Origin: Rhodococcoides fascians A44A
Lineage (GTDB): Bacteria; Actinomycetota; Actinomycetes; Mycobacteriales; Mycobacteriaceae
Direction of reading: 5' to 3'
Length of the DNA: 64,000 bases
NCBI RefSeq assembly: GCF_000760735.1
Contig: NZ_JMEX01000003.1
Span: forward strand, 1 to 64,000
Below the pieces are notes generated by a model. That model was not told the origin of the DNA and searched no databases. It worked only from the letters and a program-made list of their open reading frames with translations. Numbering within the stretch: position 1 is the stretch's first letter; the number at the start of each line of letters is the position of its first letter. Of this stretch, positions 38,559 through 48,097 are shown piece by piece. The position numbers and the translations under genes were made by a program.

Positions 38559-39500
38559 TCACGAACCGGGAATCACGACGACCTTGCCCGGCAGGTTCCC
38601 CGCTGCGGCGCGGGCGTGCACCGTAGCGAGCTCACGGAGCGCAACTCGGTCGGCCACGTCGACGACGAGCTCGCCTCGGTCGACACGCGTCGAGAGTTCG
38701 GACAGTTGCGCGGCGTCGCTGCGGAGGTACATGTCGATGCCGCGAACACCGCGCGCCTCGTCACTCGGCGCGGGCATCCAGACCGTGGTGTTGACGACCA
38801 CGCCGCCGTCCGCGACTCGGGTTGCCAAGGCGCCGAACAGGTCCGGCGTGATGGGCGCGAAGTTCACCAGAACGTCGACGGGCGTCGTCAGCGCGACCAC
38901 GACGTCGACCGCCGAATGGTCGACGACCTCGTCGGCACCGAGCTTCCTCAGACGCTCTGTCTCCGACGCACGCCCCGTCGCGACGACGTATGCGCCTGCC
39001 GCGTGGGCCAACTGCACGGCGAACCCACCGACGGCCCCGCTCGCGCCGTTCACCAGGATGCGTTGTCCGCGCTTCAGCTCGGCGTGATCGAACAACGCCT
39101 GCCACGCGGTCAGTCCGACCACGCCGAGCACTGCCGAATCAGCGAGCGGAATCGACGTTGGAGCCGGTGCGAGCGCGTCGGCGTCGACGACCACGAATTC
39201 TGCTGACGCACCGTCCGTGACGAACGGAAGGAATCCGATCACCCGGTCCCCGACCTTTCGGTTGTCGACTCCGTCGCCCAGCGCGTCGACGGTTCCCGCG
39301 ACATCGACACCCGGGATGTGCGGCAGGGTCAGTGGCATCGGCTCCTGCATGTTGCCCGCCCGGATGTTTCCGTCGACGCCGTTGAAGGTGGTTCCTGCAA
39401 CGCGAACGCGAACCTGACCGGCTGCGGGAACGGGAGTCTCGACGTCCTCGTACCGCAGAACATCGGCGTCGCCGTACTGGTGGAAGCGAATGGCCTTCAT
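38559..39500 (-). CDS. NADP-dependent quinone oxidoreductase-like MDR protein
   Basis: A 313-residue medium-chain dehydrogenase/reductase without the structural zinc cysteines, like the QOR group. The GroES-like domain (PHIPGVDVAGTVDALGDGV) is followed by the nucleotide-binding motif LVNGASGAVGGFAVQLA. The substrate is probably a quinone or enone but is not known. ATG 39500 (MKAIRFHQYGDADVL) is standard, with the frame open to 39545. Divergent from the MarR gene across repeat-rich DNA, so it is the likely target of that regulator. Confidence 0.85.
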   Translation of the reverse strand: MKAIRFHQYGDADVLRYEDVETPVPAAGQVRVRVAGTTFNGVDGNIRAGNMQEPMPLTLPHIPGVDVAGTVDALGDGVDNRKVGDRVIGFLPFVTDGASAEFVVVDADALAPAPTSIPLADSAVLGVVGLTAWQALFDHAELKRGQRILVNGASGAVGGFAVQLAHAAGAYVVATGRASETERLRKLGADEVVDHSAVDVVVALTTPVDVLVNFAPITPDLFGALATRVADGGVVVNTTVWMPAPSDEARGVRGIDMYLRSDAAQLSELSTRVDRGELVVDVADRVALRELATVHARAAAGNLPGKVVVIPGS

Positions 39501-39526
39501 GGTGTTGCCTCTCGTCGAACCCGAAG

Positions 39527-39599
39527 TGCTTCGATTTCGAAGCACACTGCAAAGCTAGCACTGTTGCGAATTCGAAGCAAGCCTTTCGAATACGAAGCA
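39527..39599. promoter_or_regulatory. triple MarR-type operator cluster
   Basis: TGCTTCGA TT TCGAAGCA at 39527-39544 is a perfect 8-bp-arm palindrome, and two more half-matching boxes with TTCGAA/CGAAGCA cores lie at 39565-39579 and 39584-39599. All sit between the divergent oxidoreductase and MarR genes. The pattern fits repression by MarR dimers at both promoters; binding is not shown. Confidence 0.6.
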
Positions 39600-39615
39600 G
39601 TTGTAGAGTGGCCTC

Positions 39616-40113
39616 ATGTCGGAACAACCGCCCGCCCTCGACTCCGTTCAACTCGGCGCGTACTTCTCGCTCATGGAGGTCGCCGGCCTGCTGCGTCACG
39701 CGGTGGAGCAGCAATTGAGGGAGGACGGAGACCTCAGCTACGTGCAATTCCAGTTGCTCGCCCGCCTGGCCCTCGACTCGCCATCGGGCAGCGAACGCAT
39801 GACCGACCTCGCCGACGGCGTCGTCTACAGCCGTAGCGGACTGACCTACCAGGCTGGATTGCTCGAAAAAGCGGGTCTCGTGTCCCGCGGACCGTCGCCC
39901 GACGACGAACGCAGCGTCACCGTCACGGTCACCGACTCCGGACGGGCGTTGATCGCCAAGGTGATTCCCGGCCACGTCGAGATCGTTCAGCAGCAACTGT
40001 TCTCGTCGCTGTCGCCGTCGGACACCCGGGCTCTCGGCGAACTCCTGTCGCCGGTCCGCGATCACATGCGCACAGCACCCCCACGCTCGGCGGCAGCCCG
40101 CCGGAAGCGCTGA
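39616..40113 (+). CDS. MarR-family transcriptional regulator
   Basis: A 165-residue winged-helix regulator. The recognition region MTDLADGVVYSRSGLTYQAG and the wing RGPSPDDERSVTVTVTDSG (about 60-110) are characteristic. It likely represses the divergent oxidoreductase gene and itself through the boxes at 39527-39599. The inducer is unknown. The tail is Arg/Ala-rich. Confidence 0.88.
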   Translation: MSEQPPALDSVQLGAYFSLMEVAGLLRHAVEQQLREDGDLSYVQFQLLARLALDSPSGSERMTDLADGVVYSRSGLTYQAGLLEKAGLVSRGPSPDDERSVTVTVTDSGRALIAKVIPGHVEIVQQQLFSSLSPSDTRALGELLSPVRDHMRTAPPRSAAARRKR

Positions 40114-40166
40114 GCAGAACCAGCGCGGAACACGTCGGCCGGCGGACGGCGCAGGGTGAGAAAAGC

Positions 40167-40197
40167 GGAACCGCCAGGCATGTCGCCTGGCGGTTCC
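40167..40197 (-). terminator. intrinsic terminator after tRNA-Cys
   Basis: GGAACCGCCAGGC (40167-40179) and GCCTGGCGGTTCC (40185-40197) form a perfect 13-bp stem with a 5-base loop. On the minus strand it is followed by GCTTTTCTC, giving a U-run. It lies five bases past the 3' end of tRNA-Cys. Confidence 0.85.
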
Positions 40198-40201
40198 TTC
40201 G

Positions 40202-40272
40202 AGCGAGCGACGGGATTCGAACCCGTGTAAACGGCTTTGCAGGCCGGTGCCTAGCCACTCAGCCACACCCGC
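40202..40272 (-). tRNA. tRNA-Cys (anticodon GCA)
   Basis: Minus-strand cloverleaf: acceptor GCGGGTG pairing with CGCTCGC (two G-U pairs), D arm GGCTGAGTGGCTAGGC, anticodon loop CTGCAAA, T arm ACGGGTTCGAATCCCGT. The discriminator base is U73, as expected for cysteine tRNA. CCA is not encoded. A strong terminator follows. Confidence 0.95.
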
Positions 40273-40387
40273 ATCGAGGACAAGAGTGCCCCAGTGAACC
40301 CGATGTGACCATGGTTCTGCTCAGCGTGATTTCAAAGACACGGCAGACGACGGCGCCCAGGCCGGATGCCATGGGAGGATGGACGGC

Positions 40388-40921
40388 ATGTCTGCTTCGT
40401 CGCCGCTTCCACTCGATCCCATTGCAGAGGCCCACCGTCAGTGGACCAAGCATGGATGGGGCGACGTCGCCGACGGGATGGCCGCGGTCACGTCGCTGAT
40501 GCGCGCGCAGCAGATCATGCTCGCGCGGGTCGAGGAAGTGCTGAAGCCGACTGGTTTGACGTTCTCGCGCTACGAGTTGTTGACGTTGCTGACCTTCACC
40601 AAGACCGGTGCGATCCCGATGGCAAAAGCAAGTGCGCGCCTGCAGGTCCACCCGACGAGTGTCACCAATGCGGTGGATCGGCTGGAGACCGCCGGGTACG
40701 TGCGCCGGACGCCGCATCCGAGCGACCGACGCACCACCCTCGTCGAAATCACCGACAGCGGCCGCGAACTGGCGGTCGATGCCACCGAGAAGCTCAATGC
40801 GCAAGTGTTCGGCAAGCCCGGTCTGGCGAAGGACCGGTTGACGTCGCTGGTGCGAATCCTGGCCGAACTGAGGCGCACCGCTGGCGATTTCGAGGACGAC
40901 GGGGCCACTGCGGCCTGGTGA
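40388..40921 (+). CDS. MarR-family transcriptional regulator
   Basis: A 177-residue MarR-type regulator. The winged helix runs about residues 50-125, with TFSRYELLTLLTFTKTGAIP, VHPTSVTNAVDRLETAGY and the wing TPHPSDRRTTLVEITDSG. ATG 40388 is chosen over 40379 because GGGAGG sits at the right distance. It precedes the Hsp70-like gene by about 77 bp on the same strand and lies upstream of the fatty/valine-acid genes, but no target is evident. Confidence 0.85.
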   Translation: MSASSPLPLDPIAEAHRQWTKHGWGDVADGMAAVTSLMRAQQIMLARVEEVLKPTGLTFSRYELLTLLTFTKTGAIPMAKASARLQVHPTSVTNAVDRLETAGYVRRTPHPSDRRTTLVEITDSGRELAVDATEKLNAQVFGKPGLAKDRLTSLVRILAELRRTAGDFEDDGATAAW

Positions 40922-40998
40922 ATCGCGCTCGCTCACCCGTTTCATGATCAAATGGTCACCGGGTGTGGCGGGGGCCGCTCCCAGGTTGGAGCAAAGCA

Positions 40999-41850
40999 GT
41001 GTTGGTTGTGGGTGTAGGCGCGGGCGCACACGGTGCGCGCGCGATCCTGACGTATCTCGACAGTCCTCATCGCGCGCCGGTGGCGTCGCGTACCGTGCGT
41101 CGCCGACGAGGTCAGTCGTTGGTGTCCACGATCTCCGACGGGGTGTCCGCCCTGCATGCCATCGCCGCCAAACTGTCTCTACCGGTGCAGTATTCGGCCA
41201 TCGCGTACCGGCTGGCCGAGGAAGCCGACGCCATCAGCGCTCACCGTGATCCGCGCTACGCCCAACTCGTGCACGAAACCGCGGCGCAGCTGCGTTACCT
41301 TCGGTTCACCGGAACCGTTCCCGCGCACGGATCGACGGTGCTGTGCGATCTGGGGAGCACCGGTATGACGGTGTCCGTGCTGGATCTGGCCGCGGGCAGA
41401 ACCGTCGCCGCCCGTCGAACAGAGACGTTCTGCGGTGACGACCTGGACCACCTCGTTCGCCGACATCTCGCCGACCACGGAGTCCGGACGGACATCGACT
41501 CGTCCCGCGCACTCAAGGAGCGGCTCAGTGACGGCGGAGTGGTGAGCGCACACGATCCCGACGGCGCTGGCCACCACGTGCTGACGCGCCGCGACTTCGA
41601 CAACATCATCGCCGGTCCGGTGCGCTACGCGACGATGGTGGTGGAACAGACGATCGAACTGTCCGGCACCAAACCTGCGTCCATCGTCCTGCTCGGTGGG
41701 GGCGCCAACGTCACCTCGATCGGCGCGGCCTTCGAGAAACGCCTGCGCCTGCGGACGGTGGTGCCGCAGCGCCCCGAGCTCGTGTCGGCCCGGGGCGCCG
41801 CGTTGCTGTCCACGATCAGTGGTGCAACCGATCAGCAGTTCAGCGATTGA
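40999..41850 (+). CDS. truncated Hsp70-like (ASKHA) ATPase-fold protein
   Basis: A 283-residue protein that looks like the nucleotide-binding half of Hsp70 without a substrate-binding domain. The second phosphate motif is [17 protein letters not shown] (about 114-130), the next helix [16 protein letters not shown] matches the Hsp70 lobe IIA, and [18 protein letters not shown] is the adenosine motif. The first phosphate loop ([14 protein letters not shown]) is weakly conserved, so ATPase activity is uncertain. GTG 40999 with GGAG upstream is preferred over GTG 40963. Its end overlaps the convergent hydratase gene by 11 bp. Confidence 0.7.
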   Translation: MLVVGVGAGAHGARAILTYLDSPHRAPVASRTVRRRRGQSLVSTISDGVSALHAIAAKLSLPVQYSAIAYRLAEEADAISAHRDPRYAQLVHETAAQLRYLRFTGTVPAHGSTVLCDLGSTGMTVSVLDLAAGRTVAARRTETFCGDDLDHLVRRHLADHGVRTDIDSSRALKERLSDGGVVSAHDPDGAGHHVLTRRDFDNIIAGPVRYATMVVEQTIELSGTKPASIVLLGGGANVTSIGAAFEKRLRLRTVVPQRPELVSARGAALLSTISGATDQQFSD

Positions 41851-42616
41851 CGAACTTGGCCTGACGCTTCTCCACGAACGCGGCCATGCCTTCCTTCTGA
41901 TCTTCGGTCGCGAACGTCGAATGGAACAGGCGACGCTCGAACCTGACTCCCTCGGCGAGCGACGACTCGAACGACCGGTTCACGGCGTCCTTCGCCATCA
42001 TCGCAACAGGAAGCGACATCTCCGCGATCGTGGTCGCCGTGGCGATGGCGTCGTCGAGCAGGTCGGCTACCGGGACGACACGAGAGACGAGGCCGGCTCG
42101 CTCGGCCTCCTCGACCTTCATGTTCCGCCCGGTCAGCACCATCTCCATCGCTTTGGCCTTGCCGACCGCACGAGTCAGACGCTGCGAACCACCGATTCCG
42201 GGAATGACGCCGAGCTTGATCTCGGGCTGGCCGAACACCGCGGTGTCCGACGCGATCAGGACGTCACACATCATCGCGAGTTCGCACCCACCGCCGAGTG
42301 CATAACCGGACACCGCCGCCACGATCGGCGTCCTGGCCGCGGCGAGACGATCCCACGCCGTGAAGAAGTCGTCGAGGTAGACATCCATGTAGGACTTGGG
42401 CTGCATCTCCTTGATGTCCGCCCCGGCAGCGAAGGCCTTCTCCGAACCGGTGACGAGGATGGCGCCGATGTTCTCGTCACGATCGAGTTCCTCGACGACC
42501 GAGACGACCTCGTGCATCAGCTGAGAATTGAGCGCGTTCAGTGCTTTCGGTCGATTCAGGGTGATGATGCCGACGCGCCCACGACGCTCGAGCAGAATGG
42601 TCTCGAAATCCGTCAC
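41840..42616 (-). CDS. enoyl-CoA hydratase (EchA8-like)
   Basis: A 258-residue crotonase-fold enzyme that hydrates enoyl-CoA. Both catalytic glutamates are in place, in [11 protein letters not shown] and [20 protein letters not shown], and the oxyanion-hole AAGADIKEM is present. GTG 42616 overlaps the mmsB stop as GTGA. Last gene of the valine-degradation operon, where it should act on methacrylyl-CoA, though broader short-chain activity is likely. Confidence 0.93.
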   Translation of the reverse strand: MTDFETILLERRGRVGIITLNRPKALNALNSQLMHEVVSVVEELDRDENIGAILVTGSEKAFAAGADIKEMQPKSYMDVYLDDFFTAWDRLAAARTPIVAAVSGYALGGGCELAMMCDVLIASDTAVFGQPEIKLGVIPGIGGSQRLTRAVGKAKAMEMVLTGRNMKVEEAERAGLVSRVVPVADLLDDAIATATTIAEMSLPVAMMAKDAVNRSFESSLAEGVRFERRLFHSTFATEDQKEGMAAFVEKRQAKFVNR

Positions 42617-43521
42617 TGTGCTGCTCCTGTCGAACGCTCACGAATGTCGTTGATGATGCCGGAGAAGTCGACATCGGTACCGCCGCCGGACGTCTCCTTG
42701 AACTTCGCGTAGATCTCGGCGGCCTGCAACCCCAGAACTCCCTCGACACCATTGTCGCGCAACGCATTGGCGGCGAGACCGAGGTCCTTGTCCATCAGAG
42801 CAGCGGCGAAGCCCGGCTTGTAGTCGTTGTTCGCCGGCGACGTGGGGACCGGGCCCGGAACCGGGCAGTTGGTGGTGAGCGCCCAGCACTGACCGGACGC
42901 CGTCGACGCAACGTCGAACAGAGCCTGATTGCTGAGTCCGAGCTTCTCCCCCAGCACGAACGCCTCGCTGATCGCGATCATGGACACGCCGAGGATCATG
43001 TTGTTGCAGATCTTGGCGGCCTGACCGTTACCGGCCTGCCCGCAGTGCACGACCTTGCGGCCCATCACATCGAGAACCGCTGCTGCCGAGGCGAAGTCCT
43101 CCTCCGAGCCACCGACCATGAACGTCAACGTCCCCGCAGCCGCCCCGCCGACTCCGCCGGACACCGGCGCGTCGAGACCGCGGTGGCCCGCGTCGTCGAT
43201 CAGCCTGTGCGCGGCGTGGGCGTCGGCGACATCGATCGTGGAACTGTCGATGAACAACGTGCCCGGCGCCGCCGCCGGCAGCAGATCCTTGTACAGATCG
43301 AGGACAAGCCTTCCGTTCGGAAGCATCGTCACAACGATGCCCGCGTCCTTCACTGCCGCCACCGCAGAGTCGACGACGGTCACCCCGTCGGACTCGGCCT
43401 GCGCCAATGCCGCCGGGACCAGATCGAAGCCCTGCACCGTGTACCCGGCCTTGACCAGATTGGCCGCCATCGGGCCGCCCATGTGGCCGAGACCGATGAA
43501 GCCGATCGTCTTCTCACTCAT
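42613..43521 (-). CDS. mmsB: 3-hydroxyisobutyrate dehydrogenase
   Basis: A 302-residue NAD-dependent enzyme of valine catabolism, oxidising 3-hydroxyisobutyrate to methylmalonate semialdehyde. The N-terminal [20 protein letters not shown] binds [14 protein letters not shown] is the substrate loop, and the catalytic lysine is in [15 protein letters not shown]. The ATG 43521 overlaps the upstream hydrolase stop by 4 bp; the open frame upstream is not used. Feeds product to MmsA encoded upstream. Confidence 0.95.
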   Translation of the reverse strand: MSEKTIGFIGLGHMGGPMAANLVKAGYTVQGFDLVPAALAQAESDGVTVVDSAVAAVKDAGIVVTMLPNGRLVLDLYKDLLPAAAPGTLFIDSSTIDVADAHAAHRLIDDAGHRGLDAPVSGGVGGAAAGTLTFMVGGSEEDFASAAAVLDVMGRKVVHCGQAGNGQAAKICNNMILGVSMIAISEAFVLGEKLGLSNQALFDVASTASGQCWALTTNCPVPGPVPTSPANNDYKPGFAAALMDKDLGLAANALRDNGVEGVLGLQAAEIYAKFKETSGGGTDVDFSGIINDIRERSTGAAQ

Positions 43522-44615
43522 GTGTTCTTCTCCAGTCCCATCGGTCGTTTCTGCAGGCTCCACTCCAGCCCCAGTTCCCTGTCACCCAACGATGCGAAGT
43601 ACCGATCGACGTCGGCGTCGGTCACGTCGGCGAGCGTCGCCGGCGACCACTTCGGGTTTCTGTCCTTCTCCACGACCTGCGCGCGGATGCCCTCGACGAG
43701 ATCGTGTGATTCGAGGCTCGCGAGCGAGACTCGATACTCCTCGTTCAACACCTCCTCGAGCGACGACGCCGTAGCCGCGTGCCGCAGCGAGCGCAAGGTC
43801 ACCTTCAGCGAGACAGGCGATTTCGATTCGATGTCGCCCGCAGCTTTCTCGGCGTCGGGTATCCCGCTGCCGCGCAGTCCGTCCACGATGGCCTGGACAC
43901 TGTCTCCTGCGTAGTACCTGTCGATCCACTCACGCGATGCATCGAGCGTCGACGCAGGTGCTTCTTCGGTGAACTCGTCGAGAGCGTCGGACAATTCACC
44001 GGATTCCAGGGCGACGTAGAATTTCTCCAGATTCTCCGACGGCATGTAGTGGTCCGCAAATCCTGCTGCGATCGCGTCGCCTGCGTCCATGCGCGCCGTC
44101 GTCAGGCCCAGGTGGGTGCCGAGTTCTCCCGGCGTCCGCGCGAGAAGGTACGTGCCGCCGACGTCGGGGATGAATCCGATCCCGACTTCCGGCATCGCGA
44201 TCTTCGATCGCTCGGTGACGATTCGGACGTTCCCGTGAGCGGACAACCCGACGCCGCCGCCCATGACCACACCGTCCATGATGGCGACGTACGGCTTCGG
44301 GAATCGGGCGATCGCCGCGTTGAGAATGTATTCGTCGCGCCAGAAGTCCTTCGAACCGCTGCCGCCGTCCTTGGCGTCGTGGTAGATCGAGACGATGTCG
44401 CCGCCCGCGCACAGACCACGTTCGCCTGCGCCGACGAGCAGCACCAGATCGATAGCGTCGTCGGCCGCCCACTGGTCGAGCTTCGGCGCAATCTGCTGCA
44501 CCATCGCGTGATTGAGCGCGTTGATCGCCTTGGGGCGGTTCAGCGTGATCCGGCCGACTCCGCCGGCGACGTCGAACAGCACTTCTGCTTCGGATTCGGT
44601 AACTGCCTCGGTCAT
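43518..44615 (-). CDS. 3-hydroxyisobutyryl-CoA hydrolase
   Basis: A 365-residue crotonase-fold hydrolase longer than ordinary hydratases, with the HIBCH signature: [17 protein letters not shown] core (seen as [15 protein letters not shown]) and [20 protein letters not shown]. It removes CoA from 3-hydroxyisobutyryl-CoA so that MmsB can act. Its start at ATG 44615 overlaps the acyl-CoA dehydrogenase stop. Equivalent in type to EchA9 (Rv1071c). Confidence 0.92.
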   Translation of the reverse strand: MTEAVTESEAEVLFDVAGGVGRITLNRPKAINALNHAMVQQIAPKLDQWAADDAIDLVLLVGAGERGLCAGGDIVSIYHDAKDGGSGSKDFWRDEYILNAAIARFPKPYVAIMDGVVMGGGVGLSAHGNVRIVTERSKIAMPEVGIGFIPDVGGTYLLARTPGELGTHLGLTTARMDAGDAIAAGFADHYMPSENLEKFYVALESGELSDALDEFTEEAPASTLDASREWIDRYYAGDSVQAIVDGLRGSGIPDAEKAAGDIESKSPVSLKVTLRSLRHAATASSLEEVLNEEYRVSLASLESHDLVEGIRAQVVEKDRNPKWSPATLADVTDADVDRYFASLGDRELGLEWSLQKRPMGLEKNT

Positions 44616-45751
44616 GCTGCTCCCACTATCGAGCGAGCCACCACGACTCGCATGATCTCGTTGGTTCCCTCGAGGATCTGGTGCACACGAAGATCGCGGA
44701 CGATCTTCTCCACACCGTATTCCGCGAGGTAACCGTATCCACCGAGCAACTGCAGCGCAGCGTTGGCGACCTCGAAACCCGTGTCCGTGGCGAATCTCTT
44801 TGCCATCGCACACAGTTCGACCTTGTCCGCCTCGTCGTTCTGCAGTGCGTCGGCGGCGCGCCAGAGCATGGTGCGTGCAGCTTCCAGTTCGGTCTTCATG
44901 TCCGCCAGCCGGAACTGCAGAGCCTGCGAGTCCAGCAGCCGGGCACCGAACGCCTTGCGTTCGAGGAGATAGGCAACGGCCTTGTCCAGTGCGCTCTGCG
45001 CCCCGCCGATGGAGCAGGCTGCAATGTTGAGCCGGCCACCGTTGAGTCCGTTCATCGCGATGCGGAAACCGTCGCCCTCGTTACCGAGGACGTTGGCGGC
45101 CGGGACGCGAACGTCCTCGAAGATGACCTGGCGTGTGGGCTGGGCGTTCCACCCCATCTTCTTCTCGTTCGCCCCGAAGGACAGGCCGGGCGAATCCTTG
45201 GGCACGATGATCGCGGAAATTCCCTTGGGACCCGCAGTGCCCGTTCGGACCATCACGACGTACACGTCCGACGTACCTGCACCGGAGATGAACTGCTTGA
45301 CGCCGTTCAGCACATAGTCGTCACCGTCGCGAACAGCCTTGGTACTCAAGGCCGCCGCGTCGGACCCCGCACCGGGCTCGGTGAGGCAGTAGCTGCCCAG
45401 CTGGTCCATCGAGCACAATCCCGGCACCCACTGGCGACGCTGTTCGTCGTTGCCGTAGGTGTCGATCATCCACGTCACCATGTTGTGGATGGAGATGTAG
45501 GCCGCGATCGACGGATCACCCGTCGCGAGCTGCTCGAAGATGCGGACCGAATCCAGCCGCGTCAAGCCGGACCCACCGACGTCCTCACCGATGTAGATAC
45601 CGCCCATTCCCAGACCGGCCGCCTTGCGCAACACGTCCACCGGGAAGTGCTTGTTCTGGTCCCATTCGACTGCATCGGGAGCGAGGAACTCGTCGGCGAA
45701 ATCCCGTGCGGTTTCGTTGATCGCCTTTTCGTCTTCGGTCAGTGTGAACAT
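44612..45751 (-). CDS. isobutyryl-CoA dehydrogenase-type acyl-CoA dehydrogenase
   Basis: A 379-residue FAD enzyme. [20 protein letters not shown] is the acyl-CoA dehydrogenase signature, and the catalytic glutamate lies in [12 protein letters not shown] at the C-terminus. The neighbours make isobutyryl-CoA the likely substrate, giving methacrylyl-CoA for the hydratase; the sequence type resembles FadE9. It follows mmsA by three bases and overlaps the hydrolase gene by 4 bp. Confidence 0.93.
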   Translation of the reverse strand: MFTLTEDEKAINETARDFADEFLAPDAVEWDQNKHFPVDVLRKAAGLGMGGIYIGEDVGGSGLTRLDSVRIFEQLATGDPSIAAYISIHNMVTWMIDTYGNDEQRRQWVPGLCSMDQLGSYCLTEPGAGSDAAALSTKAVRDGDDYVLNGVKQFISGAGTSDVYVVMVRTGTAGPKGISAIIVPKDSPGLSFGANEKKMGWNAQPTRQVIFEDVRVPAANVLGNEGDGFRIAMNGLNGGRLNIAACSIGGAQSALDKAVAYLLERKAFGARLLDSQALQFRLADMKTELEAARTMLWRAADALQNDEADKVELCAMAKRFATDTGFEVANAALQLLGGYGYLAEYGVEKIVRDLRVHQILEGTNEIMRVVVARSIVGAA

Positions 45752-45754
45752 GCG

Positions 45755-47260
45755 TCAGTCCATGTTGGGGATGACGAAGTGATTGGCAGCTTGCTCCTTG
45801 GTGCCCGACGGCCACCGCTGCGTGACGGTCTTGGTCTTGGTGTAGAAGCGCACCGAGTCCGGTCCGTGCTGGTTGAGATCGCCGAAGCCGGACCGCTTCC
45901 AGCCGCCGAACGTGTGGTACGCGATCGGCACCGGAATCGGGACGTTGACGCCGACCATGCCGACCTGCACGCGCGAGCAGAAGTCGCGAGCAGTGTCGCC
46001 GTCACGGGTGAAGATGGACACGCCGTTGCCGTATTCGTGCTCGGTCGGCAGACGCAGTGCGTCCTCGTAGTCCTCGGCGCGCACCACGATGAGGACCGGT
46101 CCGAAGATCTCTTCCTTGTAGATGCGCATGTCCGTGGTGACCTTGTCGAACAACGTTGCACCCGCGAAGAATCCGTTCTCGTGGCCCTCGAGCACGAAGT
46201 CCCGGCCGTCGACGACGAGCTCGGCTCCTTCGTCGATCCCGATCTGGGTGTAGTCGTAGACCCGCTTCAGCGCGTCGCTTCCCACGAGCGGCCCGAAGTC
46301 CGCGTTCTCGTCGTCGGAGCGGCCGATCTTCAGCGTCGCGACGCGTTCCTTCAGCTTGGCGACGAGTGCATCGGCAGTCTCCTCACCGACAGGAACGGCA
46401 ACCGAGATGGCCATGCAGCGCTCGCCCGCTGAGCCGTAGGCAGCACCGAGGAGGGCGTCGGCGACCTGATCGAGATCGGCGTCGGGCATGACGAGAGCAT
46501 GGTTCTTGGCGCCACCGAAGCACTGTGCGCGTTTGCCGTTCCTGGCGGCTTCCTCGTAGATGTACTGCGCGATCGGAGTCGACCCGACGAAGCCGATGGC
46601 CTTGACGCGATCGTCGTTCAGCAGCACGTCGACGGCGTTCTTGCCGCCGTTGACGACGTTGAAGATGCCCGGCGGCAAACCGGCTTCGAGGAACAGCTCG
46701 GCCAGCTTGAGCGGTACCGACGGGTCACGCTCGGACGGTTTGAGGATGAACGCGTTGCCGCACGCAATGGCCGGGCCTGCCTTCCACAGCGGGATCATCG
46801 CCGGGAAGTTGAACGGGGTGATACCCGCGACGACGCCGAGGGGCTGACGCATCGAGTAGACGTCGATTCCGCCGCCCGCGCCTTCGGTGTACTCACCCTT
46901 GAGCAGGTGCGGGATACCGACGGCGAACTCGACGACCTCGAGGCCGCGCTGGATGTCGCCCTTGGCGTCGGCGATGGTCTTGCCGTGCTCGCTCGACAGC
47001 AAGCGAGCGAGCTCGTCCATGTCGCGGTTGATCAGCTGCAGGAACTTCATCAGCACGCGGGCGCGGCGCTGCGGGTTCCACGTCGCCCACTCGCGCTGCG
47101 CCTGCTCGGCGTCGGCGATGGCCGCCTCGACCTCGGCGTCACTGGCCAGCGGAACGAGCGCCTGAACCTCGCCGGTATTGGGGTCGAACACGTCGCCGAA
47201 ATTCCCCGACTCTCCGGGAACGTGCTTGCCGCCGATGAAATGCGTGAGTTCGCGAGCCAT
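45755..47260 (-). CDS. mmsA: CoA-acylating methylmalonate-semialdehyde dehydrogenase
   Basis: A 501-residue aldehyde dehydrogenase that forms propionyl-CoA from methylmalonate semialdehyde, NAD and CoA. The nucleophile Cys282 lies in GSAGERCMAISVA, and ITPFNFPAMIPLWK and GFVGSTPIAQYIYE are characteristic. AGGA nine bases before ATG 47260 supports the start. First gene of a five-gene operon running to 41840. Confidence 0.96.
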   Translation of the reverse strand: MARELTHFIGGKHVPGESGNFGDVFDPNTGEVQALVPLASDAEVEAAIADAEQAQREWATWNPQRRARVLMKFLQLINRDMDELARLLSSEHGKTIADAKGDIQRGLEVVEFAVGIPHLLKGEYTEGAGGGIDVYSMRQPLGVVAGITPFNFPAMIPLWKAGPAIACGNAFILKPSERDPSVPLKLAELFLEAGLPPGIFNVVNGGKNAVDVLLNDDRVKAIGFVGSTPIAQYIYEEAARNGKRAQCFGGAKNHALVMPDADLDQVADALLGAAYGSAGERCMAISVAVPVGEETADALVAKLKERVATLKIGRSDDENADFGPLVGSDALKRVYDYTQIGIDEGAELVVDGRDFVLEGHENGFFAGATLFDKVTTDMRIYKEEIFGPVLIVVRAEDYEDALRLPTEHEYGNGVSIFTRDGDTARDFCSRVQVGMVGVNVPIPVPIAYHTFGGWKRSGFGDLNQHGPDSVRFYTKTKTVTQRWPSGTKEQAANHFVIPNMD

Positions 47261-47300
47261 GGAATCCGTCCTAACAGGTACGAGAATGAAGTGTGCTCAT

Positions 47301-47328
47301 CCTATAGTCGGACTTCCATGTATGTCCA
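47301..47328 (-). promoter_or_regulatory. mmsA operon promoter with overlapping palindrome
   Basis: On the minus strand TGGACA (47323-47328), 16 bp, TATAGG (47301-47306). An imperfect palindrome centred on CATG (47310-47327, 14 of 18 positions symmetric, ends GGAC/GTCC) covers the spacer and the -35. That layout suits repression, for example by a TetR-type protein, but no such regulator is in the window. Confidence 0.5.
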
Positions 47329-47341
47329 GCACGTGAGCGGG

Positions 47342-48097
47342 TCAGAGCCGGTCGTACAACGCCCGCAGCTCGGCAACAGCCCGGCTGACCTCGGCCTCGT
47401 TGGACCCGTCGGCTCGGAAGACCTTGCGCAGGATCAGCGGGTCCAGGTCGTCCATCGCCGGCGCCGACGTCGGTTTCGGAAGAGCCGGCAGTCTGGCGTC
47501 GTCCCCGAACCAGTCGCCGGAATCGAGTTCGTCGTCGCCGTCACCGACGCCCTCGATCAGCTGATCCAAATCGACGCCGCGGAGCGTCAGAATTGTCGCG
47601 GCGGACGCATCGACGTGTTCGGCGGCGATGTACATCAACGCAGCCGCATGCTTGCACGGCCAACCGTCGTCGGGGCAGGTGCAGTCGAAGTCCAGCTGAC
47701 CGCGGTCGTGTGGAAGAAGAATCGACGCCAGTGCCTGTGGGATCGAGTTGGACGCCAGTTCGGCCAACATTCCTGGGTTGGATGCGACGCGGCTCATCAG
47801 CGCCGAGATCTGACCGTCGGTCAGCGGATCGACGGTGATCGACGCCGAGAACGGTTCCAGCTGGCTGCCCTGAACCTCGCCGTAGATCTGGCCGCGTTCG
47901 ACACCGAGATTGAGCACCTGGCCCTGTCGCGCGTACGTCCGGCCACGGGCGATTCTGCCCGGATCGGCCAGGTCCTCCATGGCGGTGACGAAGTGCCTCC
48001 CCCACCAGGTCTGGCCGAATGCACCGCGCTTGTTGCGGGACTCGATGCCGCCCTTGGCTTTCCGACGCTTGCCGTACTGACTGAAGTCGACCATCAC
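47342..48097 (-). CDS. SWIM zinc-finger protein
   Basis: A 251-residue protein. A central beta/helix domain (AMEDLADPGRIARGRTYARQ) is followed by a SWIM zinc finger FDCTCPDDGWPCKHAAALMY at about residues 137-156, with the CxCx(n)CxH pattern. The C-terminal region is helical. SWIM fingers bind nucleic acid or protein. Its GTG start overlaps the SNF2 helicase stop, indicating that the two proteins act together, as in the M. tuberculosis Rv2101-Rv2102 pair as I recall. Function is not known. Confidence 0.85.
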   Translation of the reverse strand: MMVDFSQYGKRRKAKGGIESRNKRGAFGQTWWGRHFVTAMEDLADPGRIARGRTYARQGQVLNLGVERGQIYGEVQGSQLEPFSASITVDPLTDGQISALMSRVASNPGMLAELASNSIPQALASILLPHDRGQLDFDCTCPDDGWPCKHAAALMYIAAEHVDASAATILTLRGVDLDQLIEGVGDGDDELDSGDWFGDDARLPALPKPTSAPAMDDLDPLILRKVFRADGSNEAEVSRAVAELRALYDRL

